Origin: an uncultured Eggerthellaceae bacterium
Lineage (GTDB): Bacteria > Actinomycetota > Coriobacteriia > Coriobacteriales > Eggerthellaceae
Direction of reading: 5' to 3'
Assembly (NCBI GenBank): GCA_947626195.1
Contig: CANQRF010000016.1
Coordinates: 1 to 42,814, forward strand
DNA: 42,814 nucleotides
Part shown: piece by piece, positions 8,278 to 16,503 of the stretch
Numbering within the stretch: position 1 is the stretch's first letter
Layout: each line of letters begins with the position of its first letter
Position numbers and translations under genes: made by a program
The notes under the pieces: model-generated
Seen by the model: the letters and a program-made list of their open reading frames with translations, nothing else
What the model was told of the DNA's origin: nothing
Database searches by the model: none

Positions 8278-8931
8278 TTATTCAAACGAAAGCAGCAGTG
8301 CCATTTTGAATTTTCCGTCAGCCTTGACGCTGTGCAGGCCGTTTTTCGCGAACCTGAAGTTCTCGCCCGCCTTGATCGGGTAGCTTGATCCCTCATATCC
8401 GATGACGCCTTGGCCGTCGAGGGCGAAGATGAGTGCTTCGGCAGGAGCCGCATGCTCGGAGAGCGCGCAGCCCTCATCGAAGGACATGATGACGAACTTC
8501 GTCGATTTCGAGCCGGCGATGTCGCGATTCACGATTTTGCCGTCCTCATAGGGCACGAGATCGACCAGCGAGAAGACCTCGTCAGCATTGATGCCGTCGC
8601 CGATCGAAGCGTTTTCGCCGATCGTTATCTCTGCATAGATCGCGTCGGCATCGGCGGTTACGCCGATGGCTTTGTCGGCGGATTTGACAACGGCCTCGCC
8701 CGTGCCGACATGGAGCTCTTTTCGCGGTTCGTCGGGATAGGAGAGCGTCGAGGCGCCGGCGAGCGCGAACTGAAGCGTTGCAACCGGATAGCTCTCCGCG
8801 CTTATCGAAGTGCCCTTGGCGAGGGAGAAGCATACGGCGTTGGGCATCACCTCATGCGAGACCGTGCAGTTCTCGACGGTCGGATTGTCGTGCGTGAGCG
8901 AAAAAACATGACCTGCTGTTTCGTAAGCCAT
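8278..8931 (-). CDS. Two-cupin-domain protein
   Basis: A 217-residue protein built of two similar cupin barrels, roughly residues 25-110 and 130-217. Visible cues are the repeated strand pattern ATLQFALAGASTLSYPDEP in the first half and ALIFALDGQGVIGYEGSS plus YPIKAGENFRFAKNGLH in the second. The classical metal-binding histidine cluster is incomplete, so it may bind a small ligand without acting as an enzyme. ATG 8931 is preferred because AAAGGAG lies 9 bases upstream; ATG 8940 would be too close to that site. It is divergent from carbamate kinase across a 321-base region. The open frame continues far upstream antisense to carbamate kinase, but that part is not a gene. Confidence 0.8.
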   Translation of the reverse strand: MAYETAGHVFSLTHDNPTVENCTVSHEVMPNAVCFSLAKGTSISAESYPVATLQFALAGASTLSYPDEPRKELHVGTGEAVVKSADKAIGVTADADAIYAEITIGENASIGDGINADEVFSLVDLVPYEDGKIVNRDIAGSKSTKFVIMSFDEGCALSEHAAPAEALIFALDGQGVIGYEGSSYPIKAGENFRFAKNGLHSVKADGKFKMALLLSFE

Positions 8932-8968
8932 AGCAAACATCTCCTTTATCGACGGCCCTTCGTCCACA

Positions 8969-9013
8969 TCAAGCGATTTGCGAAAAGCCCTTGACCGGTT
9001 GCGGATCGAGCAT
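8969..9013 (-). CDS. Candidate 14-codon leader peptide
   Basis: ATG 9013 on the minus strand is preceded by AAAGGAG with six bases between GGAG and ATG. The frame encodes MLDPQPVKGFSQIA and stops at 8969, 38 bases before the cupin start. The ribosome site is as good as that of the cupin gene itself, so the peptide could be translated and might couple to or attenuate the downstream gene. No homology can be claimed for so short a product. Confidence 0.3.
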   Translation of the reverse strand: MLDPQPVKGFSQIA

Positions 9014-9041
9014 TTCGATCTCCTTTGTATTCTAACATTCG

Positions 9042-9207
9042 GCAGAGGGTATCTCTGCATTCTCTGAACCGTTCGCCGACTGCCTGTGCACACCGTTCGA
9101 TATACGCTCGTATACAGTTCCCTTTCAGTATCGGCACCTTCGATTCTCCCGGCGATAAGAGCGCGTATTCTGCACGATGAGCTGGTCTTTCCCCTAAATT
9201 GACCAGC
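9042..9207. promoter_or_regulatory. Three inverted repeats in the cupin / carbamate kinase divergent region
   Basis: Within the 321-base gap (8932-9252) are GCAGAG-GGTAT-CTCTGC (9042-9058), TATACG-CT-CGTATA (9101-9114) and GCTGGTC with GACCAGC 13 bases apart (9181-9207). The middle one is a compact operator-like palindrome. The last could form a stem-loop in the leader of the carbamate kinase transcript. I see no strong sigma-70-type promoter for either gene. Confidence 0.4.
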
Positions 9208-9252
9208 AACGACGTCGGCAATGCAGTCAATCGAAGAGAATGAGAGTTTGCT

Positions 9253-10218
9253 ATGCCTATATTGAACAATTTCAATCGTGTTGTCATTGCTCTTGGCGGC
9301 AACGCATTGGGCGATACTCCTGAAGAGCAAATCGCCAAGGTCCGCGCCGCGGCGCCCATTCTTTTGAAGGTCATCTCGAAGGGCAATGAGATCATCATCA
9401 CCCACGGAAACGGCCCCCAAGTCGGCATGATCCAGAACGCTTTCGCTGCGGCGAACGAGGCGAGCAATGGGAAGTATCCGAAGCTCGACCTTCCCGAGTG
9501 CGGCGCGATGAGCCAGGGCTACATCGGCTATCATCTGCAGCAGGCGATCGGCGTTGCCATGCATAAGGAATACAAGCGCTGGCACGTGGCGACGGTCATC
9601 ACGCAGATGGAAGTCGACCCTGAGGATCCGAGTTTCGCCCATCCGACGAAGCCGATCGGAGCCTTCATGACGAAAGAGCAGGCGGACGCCGAACTCATCG
9701 CGCATCCCGATTGGACGATCGTGGAGGATTCCGGCCGCGGATACCGCCGCGTCGTCGCTTCGCCTGACCCCAAGAAGATCGTCGAGGTGGAGTCCATCCT
9801 CAACCTGCTCGACAACGAGTTCATCGTCATCGCCTGCGGCGGTGGCGGCGTGCCCGTTGTGCGCGACTACAGCGACAAGGGCGCTTACAAGGGCGTTGCC
9901 GCGGTTATCGACAAGGATATGGGCGGCGAACTTCTCGCCGAGGAATGCCATGCCGACATGCTCGTGCTCCTCACCGCCGTCGACCACGTGGCGATCAACT
10001 TCGGCAAGCCGAATCAAGAAGAGCTCTATGACATCACCGTCGACCAAGCGCGCGCCTATCTTGAGGCGGGGGAGTTCGGAAAGGGCTCGATGGAGCCGAA
10101 GGTCCGCGCGGCGATCAAGTTCTGCGAGAGCCTTCCGGGGCGCAGCTGCATCATCGGCTCGCTGGAGAAGGCTGCCGAGGCCATCGAAGGCACGTCGGGT
10201 ACGCGCATCCACGCGTAA
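9253..10218 (+). CDS. arcC: Carbamate kinase
   Basis: A 321-residue amino-acid-kinase-family enzyme, the usual length for carbamate kinase. It makes ATP from carbamoyl phosphate and ADP, the last step of the arginine deiminase pathway or of purine/allantoin fermentation. The N-terminus VIALGGNALGD, the ITHGNGPQVGMIQN block, the IACGGGGVPV motif and VIDKDMGGELLAE are all characteristic. ATG 9253 has only a weak site (GAATGAGAG). No arcA or arcB is adjacent, so the carbamoyl phosphate source is encoded elsewhere. A clear terminator follows 77 bases after the stop, so the gene is probably transcribed alone. Confidence 0.96.
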   Translation: MPILNNFNRVVIALGGNALGDTPEEQIAKVRAAAPILLKVISKGNEIIITHGNGPQVGMIQNAFAAANEASNGKYPKLDLPECGAMSQGYIGYHLQQAIGVAMHKEYKRWHVATVITQMEVDPEDPSFAHPTKPIGAFMTKEQADAELIAHPDWTIVEDSGRGYRRVVASPDPKKIVEVESILNLLDNEFIVIACGGGGVPVVRDYSDKGAYKGVAAVIDKDMGGELLAEECHADMLVLLTAVDHVAINFGKPNQEELYDITVDQARAYLEAGEFGKGSMEPKVRAAIKFCESLPGRSCIIGSLEKAAEAIEGTSGTRIHA

Positions 10219-10295
10219 GGCTGCTCGCGCGAGAACCGCGGTGCTAAACGCTGCCTTTGTAAGCGTGCAGCAAAACGCTTTCGCAAAAAACCATG

Positions 10296-10328
10296 GAGGC
10301 ATCAGGAAGGATTCTGATGCCTCTTTTT
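10296..10328 (+). terminator. Rho-independent terminator of carbamate kinase
   Basis: GAGGCATCAG and CTGATGCCTC form a perfect 10-bp stem around GAAGGATT, followed directly by TTTTT. It ends the arcC transcript and separates it from the AT-rich region ahead of the DUF4143 ATPase. Confidence 0.9.
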
Positions 10329-10434
10329 CTCACTCAACGCCTCGTTTACAGTATACAGAGAATTAAATCCATTTAATATGCTCCCATTATTATCGAACGA
10401 ATTAGAAAGAGTTAATACGAACTCAGTTTCATAT

Positions 10435-10464
10435 GATAGAATTAAATACAATTAATATTCTATC
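10435..10464. promoter_or_regulatory. AT-rich inverted repeat upstream of the DUF4143 ATPase
   Basis: GATAGAAT (10435-10442) and ATTCTATC (10457-10464) are perfect inverted arms 14 bases apart, ending 12 bases before ATG 10477. The whole stretch 10340-10475 is unusually AT-rich and has several TATAAT-like words, so both promoter and operator are plausible here. The exact boxes cannot be assigned. Confidence 0.35.
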
Positions 10465-10476
10465 TTTGGAGCTACA

Positions 10477-11715
10477 ATGATCGATCGCACGATATACCTC
10501 GAGAGACTTCGCCCGTTCTACGATTCACCCCTTATCAAAGTGATCGTTGGTGTTCGGCGATGTGGAAAATCGGTATTTCTTCGTCAAATCTCCTCAGAGC
10601 TGCAAGCTAGTCATCCCGACTGCTTTCTCATTTATATCGACTTCGATGACTACGAAAACAAACATTTGCTTGACCCAGATGCCCTCTATCGTTACATAGC
10701 ATCTCTTCAGGATGAGCATGCCGAAGCAAAAATCTACCTCTTATTTGACGAGATTCAGAACGTTCGCGATTTTGAGCTCGTCGTCAATTCGCTGAATGCC
10801 GCTGAGAATACAAGCATCTTCCTCACCGGCTCGAATTCAAAACTGCTTTCGGGGGAACTTGCCACCAAGCTCGGAGGACGCACGCTCTCATTCCGCATGA
10901 TGCCTTTTAATTTCCGAGAGTTCTTGCAATTTGAGGAAGATCAATATCGCTCCGAAAACAACACAGGAAACCTCGATCATGACGCCCTGCTTCAGATATA
11001 TTTGCGATGGGGCGGCTTTCCTCTTGTATGCGCGCAAAGCAACGACGAATCTAAGCGGGTCGTTCTCGAAAACCTCTATAGCTCCATTGTCCTGAGAGAC
11101 ATCATTCAACGTAGCAAGATCTCTTCCGCTGTCACGTTGGAAAATGTGCTCGATTACCTCATCGCCAACTCTTCGGTTGCCATTTCGGGAAACCATATTG
11201 CAGCCGCCCTTTCAGATTCCGTGCGAAAGGTTTCAGCGCCGACCGTCTACGATCTCATTCGGTCTATTGAGGAATCCTATGTGATGAGCAAAGTCGAGCG
11301 ATATGACATTCGAGGCAAGAAGATCCTTGCTTTCGAAGCTAAAGAATACGTGTGCGACCTCGGCCTCTTCAATCTTCGGAAAAATCGCGTAAAAGACGAG
11401 TGGAATTACATCCTCGAGACAGCGGTGTTCAATGAGCTTCTCAGTCGTGGGATGCAAGTTTATATTGGCAAGACGCATCATGGCGAGGTGGATTTCATCG
11501 CTGAACGCGATGGGAAAAGATGCTATATCCAAGTCGCTTATCTGATGCCAACGGAGGAAATACGGAAACGTGAGTTCGGTGCTTACGAGGCAATTCACGA
11601 TAATTACCCCAAGTACGTCATCTCAATGGATCCCCTTACCGCCCATCAAGATGGCATCACGCATATACGGCTCATCGATTTTCTCACTGACGAGAGCTTG
11701 CTTGTCATGCGGTAA
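10477..11715 (+). CDS. AAA-type ATPase with DUF4143 C-terminal domain
   Basis: A 412-residue protein of the widespread ATP-binding/DUF4143 family. The P-loop (GVRRCGKS) is near residue 25 and the Walker B motif (IYLLFDEIQN) near residue 85, followed by a sensor-like LTGSNSKLLSGELATKLGGR. The C-terminal part (LETAVFNELLSRGMQVYIG and GEVDFIAERDGKRCYIQVAY) matches DUF4143, which has a PD-(D/E)xK-nuclease-like core. Its biological role is unknown. GGAG lies six bases before ATG. Base composition is lower in G+C than the neighbours and the upstream region is AT-rich, consistent with horizontal gain. Confidence 0.88.
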   Translation: MIDRTIYLERLRPFYDSPLIKVIVGVRRCGKSVFLRQISSELQASHPDCFLIYIDFDDYENKHLLDPDALYRYIASLQDEHAEAKIYLLFDEIQNVRDFELVVNSLNAAENTSIFLTGSNSKLLSGELATKLGGRTLSFRMMPFNFREFLQFEEDQYRSENNTGNLDHDALLQIYLRWGGFPLVCAQSNDESKRVVLENLYSSIVLRDIIQRSKISSAVTLENVLDYLIANSSVAISGNHIAAALSDSVRKVSAPTVYDLIRSIEESYVMSKVERYDIRGKKILAFEAKEYVCDLGLFNLRKNRVKDEWNYILETAVFNELLSRGMQVYIGKTHHGEVDFIAERDGKRCYIQVAYLMPTEEIRKREFGAYEAIHDNYPKYVISMDPLTAHQDGITHIRLIDFLTDESLLVMR

Positions 11716-11772
11716 TCGTTCGAAAGCGAGGAGGGCCACCGGTTGGCTACGACTCAACAGATGGCAAACGCA

Positions 11773-12564
11773 TCATCGGGTGAAGCGGATGCCGACATAG
11801 AGGGCGTCCGACGGGAAGCCGGAAACGCTGTAGACGTCCGAAAGCGGCACCACGGATACGCGCCATGTGACGGGCGTGCCGTCGATCGTCAGGTTGCCCG
11901 TGCGGAAGGTGTTGCCGGCATCGTCAACGCCCGAATCGCTCACTTCGGCGTCGGCCAATCCCTCGGCTGCCATGGCGGCGTCGATCGCGGCGTCAGCGGT
12001 GCCCGAATGGAAGTCGGCGTAGCGCACGCGCACGCTCGTTGTTCCCTCGCGGTTGTAGGTGAACACCCAGCTGCCGTTGAGCAGCTTCGCCGCCTCGCTG
12101 CCCGAAAGGTTGTTGATGCCCTGCGCGTACATGATGCCCGCGTCGACAAGCGACACGTCTTGTGGAAGCTTCACGACCTCGAATCCGCCTTCGGCGCGCG
12201 TTCCGATGCTGACCGTCTCATAGAATGTGGCACCGGTGTCGATGAGCAGCTGCATGGAATCCTCATCGTCCATGAAGAGAAGCTGGGCGAGCGGCGGAAG
12301 ATCGAGCGTCACCTCGCGTTGGATGTTCGTCAGGAGCTCCTGCTGCTCGCGCTCGGGGGCGTTGATCTCCGCATCGACGACGCGATAGATGATGATTCCG
12401 CCGATGATGGCAGCGACGATCACAGCGATGAGCAAACCCATCCTCACATTACGCGGCATGTCAAGTGGACGGTTCAAAACGCTGCCGTCGGGATAGACGA
12501 CGCCATCCGGTGTGCCGTTGGGGCGCCGCGTGTGCCGTGCGCTATGCTGAGAAAAATTTGCCAC
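11773..12564 (-). CDS. Single-span membrane-anchored protein, function unknown
   Basis: A 263-residue protein starting at GTG 12564, chosen because GGAG stands six bases upstream; the open frame continues further but lacks a better start. A 42-residue cytoplasmic segment with PDGVVYPDGSV is followed by one membrane span (residues 43-60, GLLIAVIVAAIIGGIIIYRV) and an extracytoplasmic domain of about 200 residues rich in short strands. I do not recognise the domain. It is divergent from terC, and a TATAAT on its strand (12598-12603) is a likely -10 box. Confidence 0.72.
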   Translation of the reverse strand: MANFSQHSARHTRRPNGTPDGVVYPDGSVLNRPLDMPRNVRMGLLIAVIVAAIIGGIIIYRVVDAEINAPEREQQELLTNIQREVTLDLPPLAQLLFMDDEDSMQLLIDTGATFYETVSIGTRAEGGFEVVKLPQDVSLVDAGIMYAQGINNLSGSEAAKLLNGSWVFTYNREGTTSVRVRYADFHSGTADAAIDAAMAAEGLADAEVSDSGVDDAGNTFRTGNLTIDGTPVTWRVSVVPLSDVYSVSGFPSDALYVGIRFTR

Positions 12565-12691
12565 ATCAATCTCCGTCAAATCTGGAACCGATTGCGCATT
12601 ATAACATTGTGTATTCACCGCCGTTACGTGCGTTGCCGCATCCCGAACCTTTTGATAGCATGGCTGTGTTTTCAACCATGTGAGGAGCGCA

Positions 12692-13693
12692 ATGGACCTT
12701 TCGATATTCCTGACGGCCGAGGCGTGGATAAGCCTCATCACGCTGATCTTCTTGGAGATCGTGCTCGGCGTCGACAACCTCGTCTTCATATCCATCACAA
12801 CGGAGCGCCTCCCGCCGGAGAAGCGCCACATCGGCCGCAAGCTCGGGCTCGCGGGCGCGCTCGTGATGCGCATCCTGTTCCTCTGCTTCGCGAGCTGGCT
12901 CGTCCACATGACGGTCGCGCTTTTCACCGTCGACCTCGGGTTCTACTCGCACGGCTTCTCCATCCGCGACCTCGTGATGCTCGTCGGGGGCGCCTACCTC
13001 ATCTACAAGGGGATCGCCGAGATCCGCGACATGCTGCGCCTCACGGAGGTGAAGGCCCGCCGTTCCGAGGAGCACAGGGCGCTCCACCGCATCACGCTTC
13101 CCCAGGCGGTCGGGACGATCATGGTGATGGACGTCGTCTTCTCCATCGACTCGGTGATCACCGCGGTCGGCCTGGCCCAGCACCTCATCATCATGATCCT
13201 CGCCGTGATCATCGCCGTCGTCTTCATGATGGTGTTCATCGACGCGGTGTCGGTGTTCATCAACTCGCACCCCGAGATGAAGATCCTCGCGCTCGTGTTC
13301 ATCGCCGCCATCGGCGCCCTCCTCGTGCTGGACTCGGCCGGCATCCACACCGACATCGAGGTGCTCGACATGCACATCGAGAAGCTCATGGTGTACTTCG
13401 CGATGGTGTTCGCGATCGTGCTCGAGCTCATCCAGATGCGCTACAGCACGAACCTCAGGCGCTACGAGGACGAGCTGCGCGCCCAGGGGATCGACCCCGA
13501 GGCGTACCTCGAGGAGGAAGGCGGGGAGGCCGAAGCGGGCGCAGAAGCTGCCGCGGAGCCTTCCGGGGCCCAGAAAGCAGCCGTGGAGCCTTTTCAGACC
13601 GAGAAAGTTGCCATAACGGCGGGCGCAGAAGCTGCCGTGCCGCCTGACAGTGAAGCTACTGATACACCTTCAGACACTCATCCGACACGATAA
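12692..13693 (+). CDS. TerC-family integral membrane protein
   Basis: A 333-residue TerC/Alx-like transporter. Characteristic blocks are LEIVLGVDNLVFISI near residue 20, MVMDVVFSIDSVITAVGL in the middle, with the membrane Asp residues intact, and VFIDAVSVFINSHPEMKILA. The family is linked to manganese export and tellurite resistance. ATG 12692 is preceded by GAGGAG. The third codon positions are far richer in G/C than in neighbouring genes. The C-terminal 60 residues form an Ala/Glu-rich low-complexity tail containing an internal 19-base direct repeat. Its last 38 bases overlap the 3' end of the convergent lipid kinase gene. Confidence 0.9.
   Translation: MDLSIFLTAEAWISLITLIFLEIVLGVDNLVFISITTERLPPEKRHIGRKLGLAGALVMRILFLCFASWLVHMTVALFTVDLGFYSHGFSIRDLVMLVGGAYLIYKGIAEIRDMLRLTEVKARRSEEHRALHRITLPQAVGTIMVMDVVFSIDSVITAVGLAQHLIIMILAVIIAVVFMMVFIDAVSVFINSHPEMKILALVFIAAIGALLVLDSAGIHTDIEVLDMHIEKLMVYFAMVFAIVLELIQMRYSTNLRRYEDELRAQGIDPEAYLEEEGGEAEAGAEAAAEPSGAQKAAVEPFQTEKVAITAGAEAAVPPDSEATDTPSDTHPTR
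13535..13637 (+). repeat. 19-base direct repeat in the terC tail
   Basis: GCGGGCGCAGAAGCTGCCG occurs at 13535-13553 and 13619-13637, exactly 84 bases (28 codons) apart and in the same reading frame. It encodes the repeated AGAEAA segment of the tail, and recombination between copies would shorten the tail without a frameshift. Confidence 0.8.
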
Positions 13694-14564
13694 AACGGGC
13701 GCCGCCTTCGATGACGCGCACGGTGAAGGGCGTCGTGATGCCCGCCGCCTCGCCGTCGTATTGGATCTCGAGCGGCGGATCCGCCAACACGGAAATCTCC
13801 TTGCCGCGATAGACCTCCAATGTGTCTGGCCGGTCGGGAAAGTCGCCCGTGCGGTCGAGAAGACTTGTGAGGAAAAGCGGGATGAGTCCCCATGCGTCTT
13901 TGCTGTGGAGGATGGCGACGTCGAACGATCCATCGCGCGGAAGGTTCTCGTGGACGACCGCGATGTCGAACTGGATGCGCGCGAAATTGACGATCAACAC
14001 GGCAATTCCATCGCTTTCGATGGTGTTGCCGTCGATTTCGAGCTTTATGGCAGAATGCTGTGGCGTCGGATTGGCGAAAGCTGCGGAGAAATAGGCGAGA
14101 GGCCCGAGGAGCCGCTTGTTCGCGACCGCCTCTTTCATGATGGTGGCATCATAGCCGGCACCTGCGATGATGCTGAATCCAAAGCGCTTCTTGTCGGGAA
14201 GCTCAATCTCGCCGACGTCGAAATCGAGGGTTTCCATGCGTCGTGCCATCTTCGCCAAACTATGCGGCTCGGTGGGCGAGTGGAGGTTCAGCGCTAGCAG
14301 ATTCGCGGTGCCTGCGGGGAAGGGAAGGACGGGAACGCCGGTGTTCGCCAAATGGTACGACACGGCGCTGACGGTGCCATCGCCGCCGCTTGCGACAACG
14401 GCGTCGAAACGGTGCGCATCGGAGAGAAAGTCCGCCAAATCCGTTCGGCCGTTCGTTGAGCGGACGACGATCTCATCGCCGTCTTGGGCGAACGCGCGCA
14501 TGAAGTCGAAGATGGCGCCATCGCCGAATCCCGACGAAAGGTTATTGACGACAAGGAGCTTCAT
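13656..14564 (-). CDS. Diacylglycerol kinase-family lipid kinase
   Basis: A 302-residue DagK/YegS-type lipid kinase. The nucleotide-binding motif SGGDGTVSAV and the following FPAGTANLLA block are intact, and the C-terminal domain (YDATIMKEAV, then strands ending in IVSDECLKVYQ) has the usual two-domain length. It phosphorylates diacylglycerol or a related lipid at the inner membrane face, in phospholipid recycling. The start at 14564 has AAAGG five bases upstream. It is divergent from rnd with 89 bases between, and its 3' end overlaps terC by 38 bases. Confidence 0.9.
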   Translation of the reverse strand: MKLLVVNNLSSGFGDGAIFDFMRAFAQDGDEIVVRSTNGRTDLADFLSDAHRFDAVVASGGDGTVSAVSYHLANTGVPVLPFPAGTANLLALNLHSPTEPHSLAKMARRMETLDFDVGEIELPDKKRFGFSIIAGAGYDATIMKEAVANKRLLGPLAYFSAAFANPTPQHSAIKLEIDGNTIESDGIAVLIVNFARIQFDIAVVHENLPRDGSFDVAILHSKDAWGLIPLFLTSLLDRTGDFPDRPDTLEVYRGKEISVLADPPLEIQYDGEAAGITTPFTVRVIEGGARFIVSDECLKVYQ

Positions 14565-14653
14565 ACATGCCTTTCCTGTTAAGATGGAGAAACGTCATCT
14601 CTCATGCGATATAGTAACCGTCTGGGAAGGCAGAAGAGTGAGGATTTGCCGAA

Positions 14654-15838
14654 TTGTATTGTGAGAGTCAAGAAGAGCTAGTGGGTTTTGCCAGCCGCGC
14701 GCGAAACAGTGAGGTGCTTGCCATCGACACTGAGTTCATGCGTGAGAAAACCTATTATGCGAAGCTCTGTCTTCTTCAGCTTGCCACCGATGACGAGGTG
14801 GCGCTCGTCGATCCTTTCGCCGACGTGGATCTGACGGTCCTCGCGGAGCTCTTCGAAGACGAACATATCACGAAGCTCGTCCATGCGGGCAATCAAGATT
14901 TGGAAATACTTCTGCGTGCGGTCGGCGTGCTGCCGAATCCGATATTCGACACGCAGATGGCGGCGGCCCTCATCGGCTATCCGCAGCAGATCGGCTACGG
15001 AGCGCTCGTGCAATCTTTGTGTGGCGTATCGCTCAAGAAGGGCGATTCGTTCACCGACTGGTCGCAGCGTCCGCTTGCCGCCTCCCAGCTGGAATACGCG
15101 GCCGACGACGTGATCTATCTCCCAGCGATGTATCGAAAGCTCAAGGAGCGCCTTGAAGAGCTTGATCGTCTGGCGTGGCTCGAAGATGATTTTGCCGAGC
15201 TCTCAAGCCCCGAGTTCTATTTCGATGATCCGCGGGAACGCTTCCGGCGGCTGAAGCGCGCCAACACGCTTTCGCGCATCCAGCTCGCCTGCGCACGCGA
15301 AGTGGCCGAATGGCGCGAGAATGAAGCGCGCCGCCATGACATTCCCCGCAAGTGGGTGTTGACCGACGAACAGGTCGTGGAAGCCTGCAAGCGTGAGCCG
15401 CGTAGCATTGATGAGCTGTTCATGGTGCGCGGCATACGGGAGCGCCTTGCCATCCGCGAGGCGCGTGCGCTGCTCGCCGCGATCGATCGGGGCCTGAAGA
15501 CCCCCGCCGACAAACTGCCCATGCTCGATTACGGGGGGCGCAACGAGCCGAATGTCGATGTGCAGCTCGATCTCATGAATGCGCTCGTGCGCTTGCGTGC
15601 GAAGCAGAACGACATCGCGCCGCAGGTGCTCGCGAACCATAACGACCTCACGCAGCTCGCGCGCGGCCACACCGATGGGCTGGGCGTTTTGAGCGGCTGG
15701 CGCCGTCAGATGATCGGCGATGAGCTTTTGATGCTTTTGCAGGGGAAAATCTCGCTCGGCCTTTGCGGTGACGAGCTTTGCGTGATAAACGTTGAGGGGA
15801 AAACTTTGGAGAACACGACGGCGGAGGGAGCGTTATGA
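14654..15838 (+). CDS. rnd: Ribonuclease D
   Basis: A 394-residue 3'-5' exoribonuclease of the DEDDy type, used for tRNA 3' maturation and RNA decay. Exo I is DTEFMREKTYY (Asp25, Glu27), Exo II is HAGNQDLEIL, and Exo III is YAADDVIYLPAMY with the Tyr and Asp. The HRDC domain follows (RRHDIPRKWVLTDEQV and ELFMVRGIRERLA). The start is TTG 14654, with GAGTGAGGA about ten bases upstream, and the next in-frame candidates would cut into the Exo I strand. The stop overlaps the next start as ATGA, so translation is coupled to the zinc peptidase. Confidence 0.93.
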   Translation: MYCESQEELVGFASRARNSEVLAIDTEFMREKTYYAKLCLLQLATDDEVALVDPFADVDLTVLAELFEDEHITKLVHAGNQDLEILLRAVGVLPNPIFDTQMAAALIGYPQQIGYGALVQSLCGVSLKKGDSFTDWSQRPLAASQLEYAADDVIYLPAMYRKLKERLEELDRLAWLEDDFAELSSPEFYFDDPRERFRRLKRANTLSRIQLACAREVAEWRENEARRHDIPRKWVLTDEQVVEACKREPRSIDELFMVRGIRERLAIREARALLAAIDRGLKTPADKLPMLDYGGRNEPNVDVQLDLMNALVRLRAKQNDIAPQVLANHNDLTQLARGHTDGLGVLSGWRRQMIGDELLMLLQGKISLGLCGDELCVINVEGKTLENTTAEGAL

Positions 15839-16491
15839 GCTACCTGTCTCTCATCATCATTACGTTGATCATCGGTATGGGCGCCACGGGCTACGTCAAC
15901 CATCAGTTGAAACGTTATTCCCAGGTGCCTGTCACGAACGGCCTCACGGGCGTGGAGGCAGCCTATCAGATGCTGCGTTACTACGGCATTGCGAATGTTC
16001 CGGTGCAGCGGGGAAGGGAAGGTCAAGATTTCTTCGATCCGCGGACGAACTCCATCACGCTTTCGCCATCCGCCTTCAGCGCGCGCTCGATAACCGCGCT
16101 TGCGACCGCCTGCCATGAGGTGGGCCATGCGTGCCAATATGCGATGGGCTATACGCCGATGAAGGTGCGTGGCGCCATCGTGCCCGTCGCCAACATCGCA
16201 TCGAACGCGTGGGTGTTCCTCCTCATCATCGGCATTGCGATGAACATCGCGCAGCTCTACACCGCCGCGGCGATCATGTATGCGGCCGTGGTGCTCTTCC
16301 AGCTGGTCACCTTGCCGGTGGAATTCAACGCCTCGAACCGCGCGCTCGCCTATATGAGCCAGACGGGGATCGCCGCTGCTGAGCAAAAAGGCGCAAAGCG
16401 TGTGCTGACCGCCTGCGCGCTCACCTATGTGGCCGCAGCGCTCACCTCGGTCCTGCAGCTCCTCTGGATCCTCGGTGCACAGAGAGATTAA
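15835..16491 (+). CDS. Zinc metallopeptidase of the YugP family
   Basis: A 218-residue membrane protein of the PF04298 group. The zinc motif HEVGH is at residues 94-98 (TACHEVGHACQY). The start is a membrane span (LSLIIITLIIGMGATGY) and two or three further hydrophobic segments follow the motif. The third metal ligand is probably in the PVEFNASNRAL stretch, the equivalent of EfxAs in the family. The substrate is unknown. It starts inside the rnd stop codon (ATGA) with GGAGGGAG just upstream and is followed 12 bases later by xseA. Confidence 0.88.
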   Translation: MSYLSLIIITLIIGMGATGYVNHQLKRYSQVPVTNGLTGVEAAYQMLRYYGIANVPVQRGREGQDFFDPRTNSITLSPSAFSARSITALATACHEVGHACQYAMGYTPMKVRGAIVPVANIASNAWVFLLIIGIAMNIAQLYTAAAIMYAAVVLFQLVTLPVEFNASNRALAYMSQTGIAAAEQKGAKRVLTACALTYVAAALTSVLQLLWILGAQRD

Positions 16492-16503
16492 GGGCCTTTC
16501 CCG

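Noticed and set aside
8932-10302. Extension of the cupin frame antisense to carbamate kinase
   Set aside because: No homology in the extra part, and the carbamate kinase on the other strand is fully conserved. The cupin has its own start at 8931.
11743-13647. A 634-codon plus-strand frame crossing the divergent region into terC
   Set aside because: It is antisense to the single-span protein and then out of frame with terC. The Arg/His-rich translation is typical of a shadow frame.
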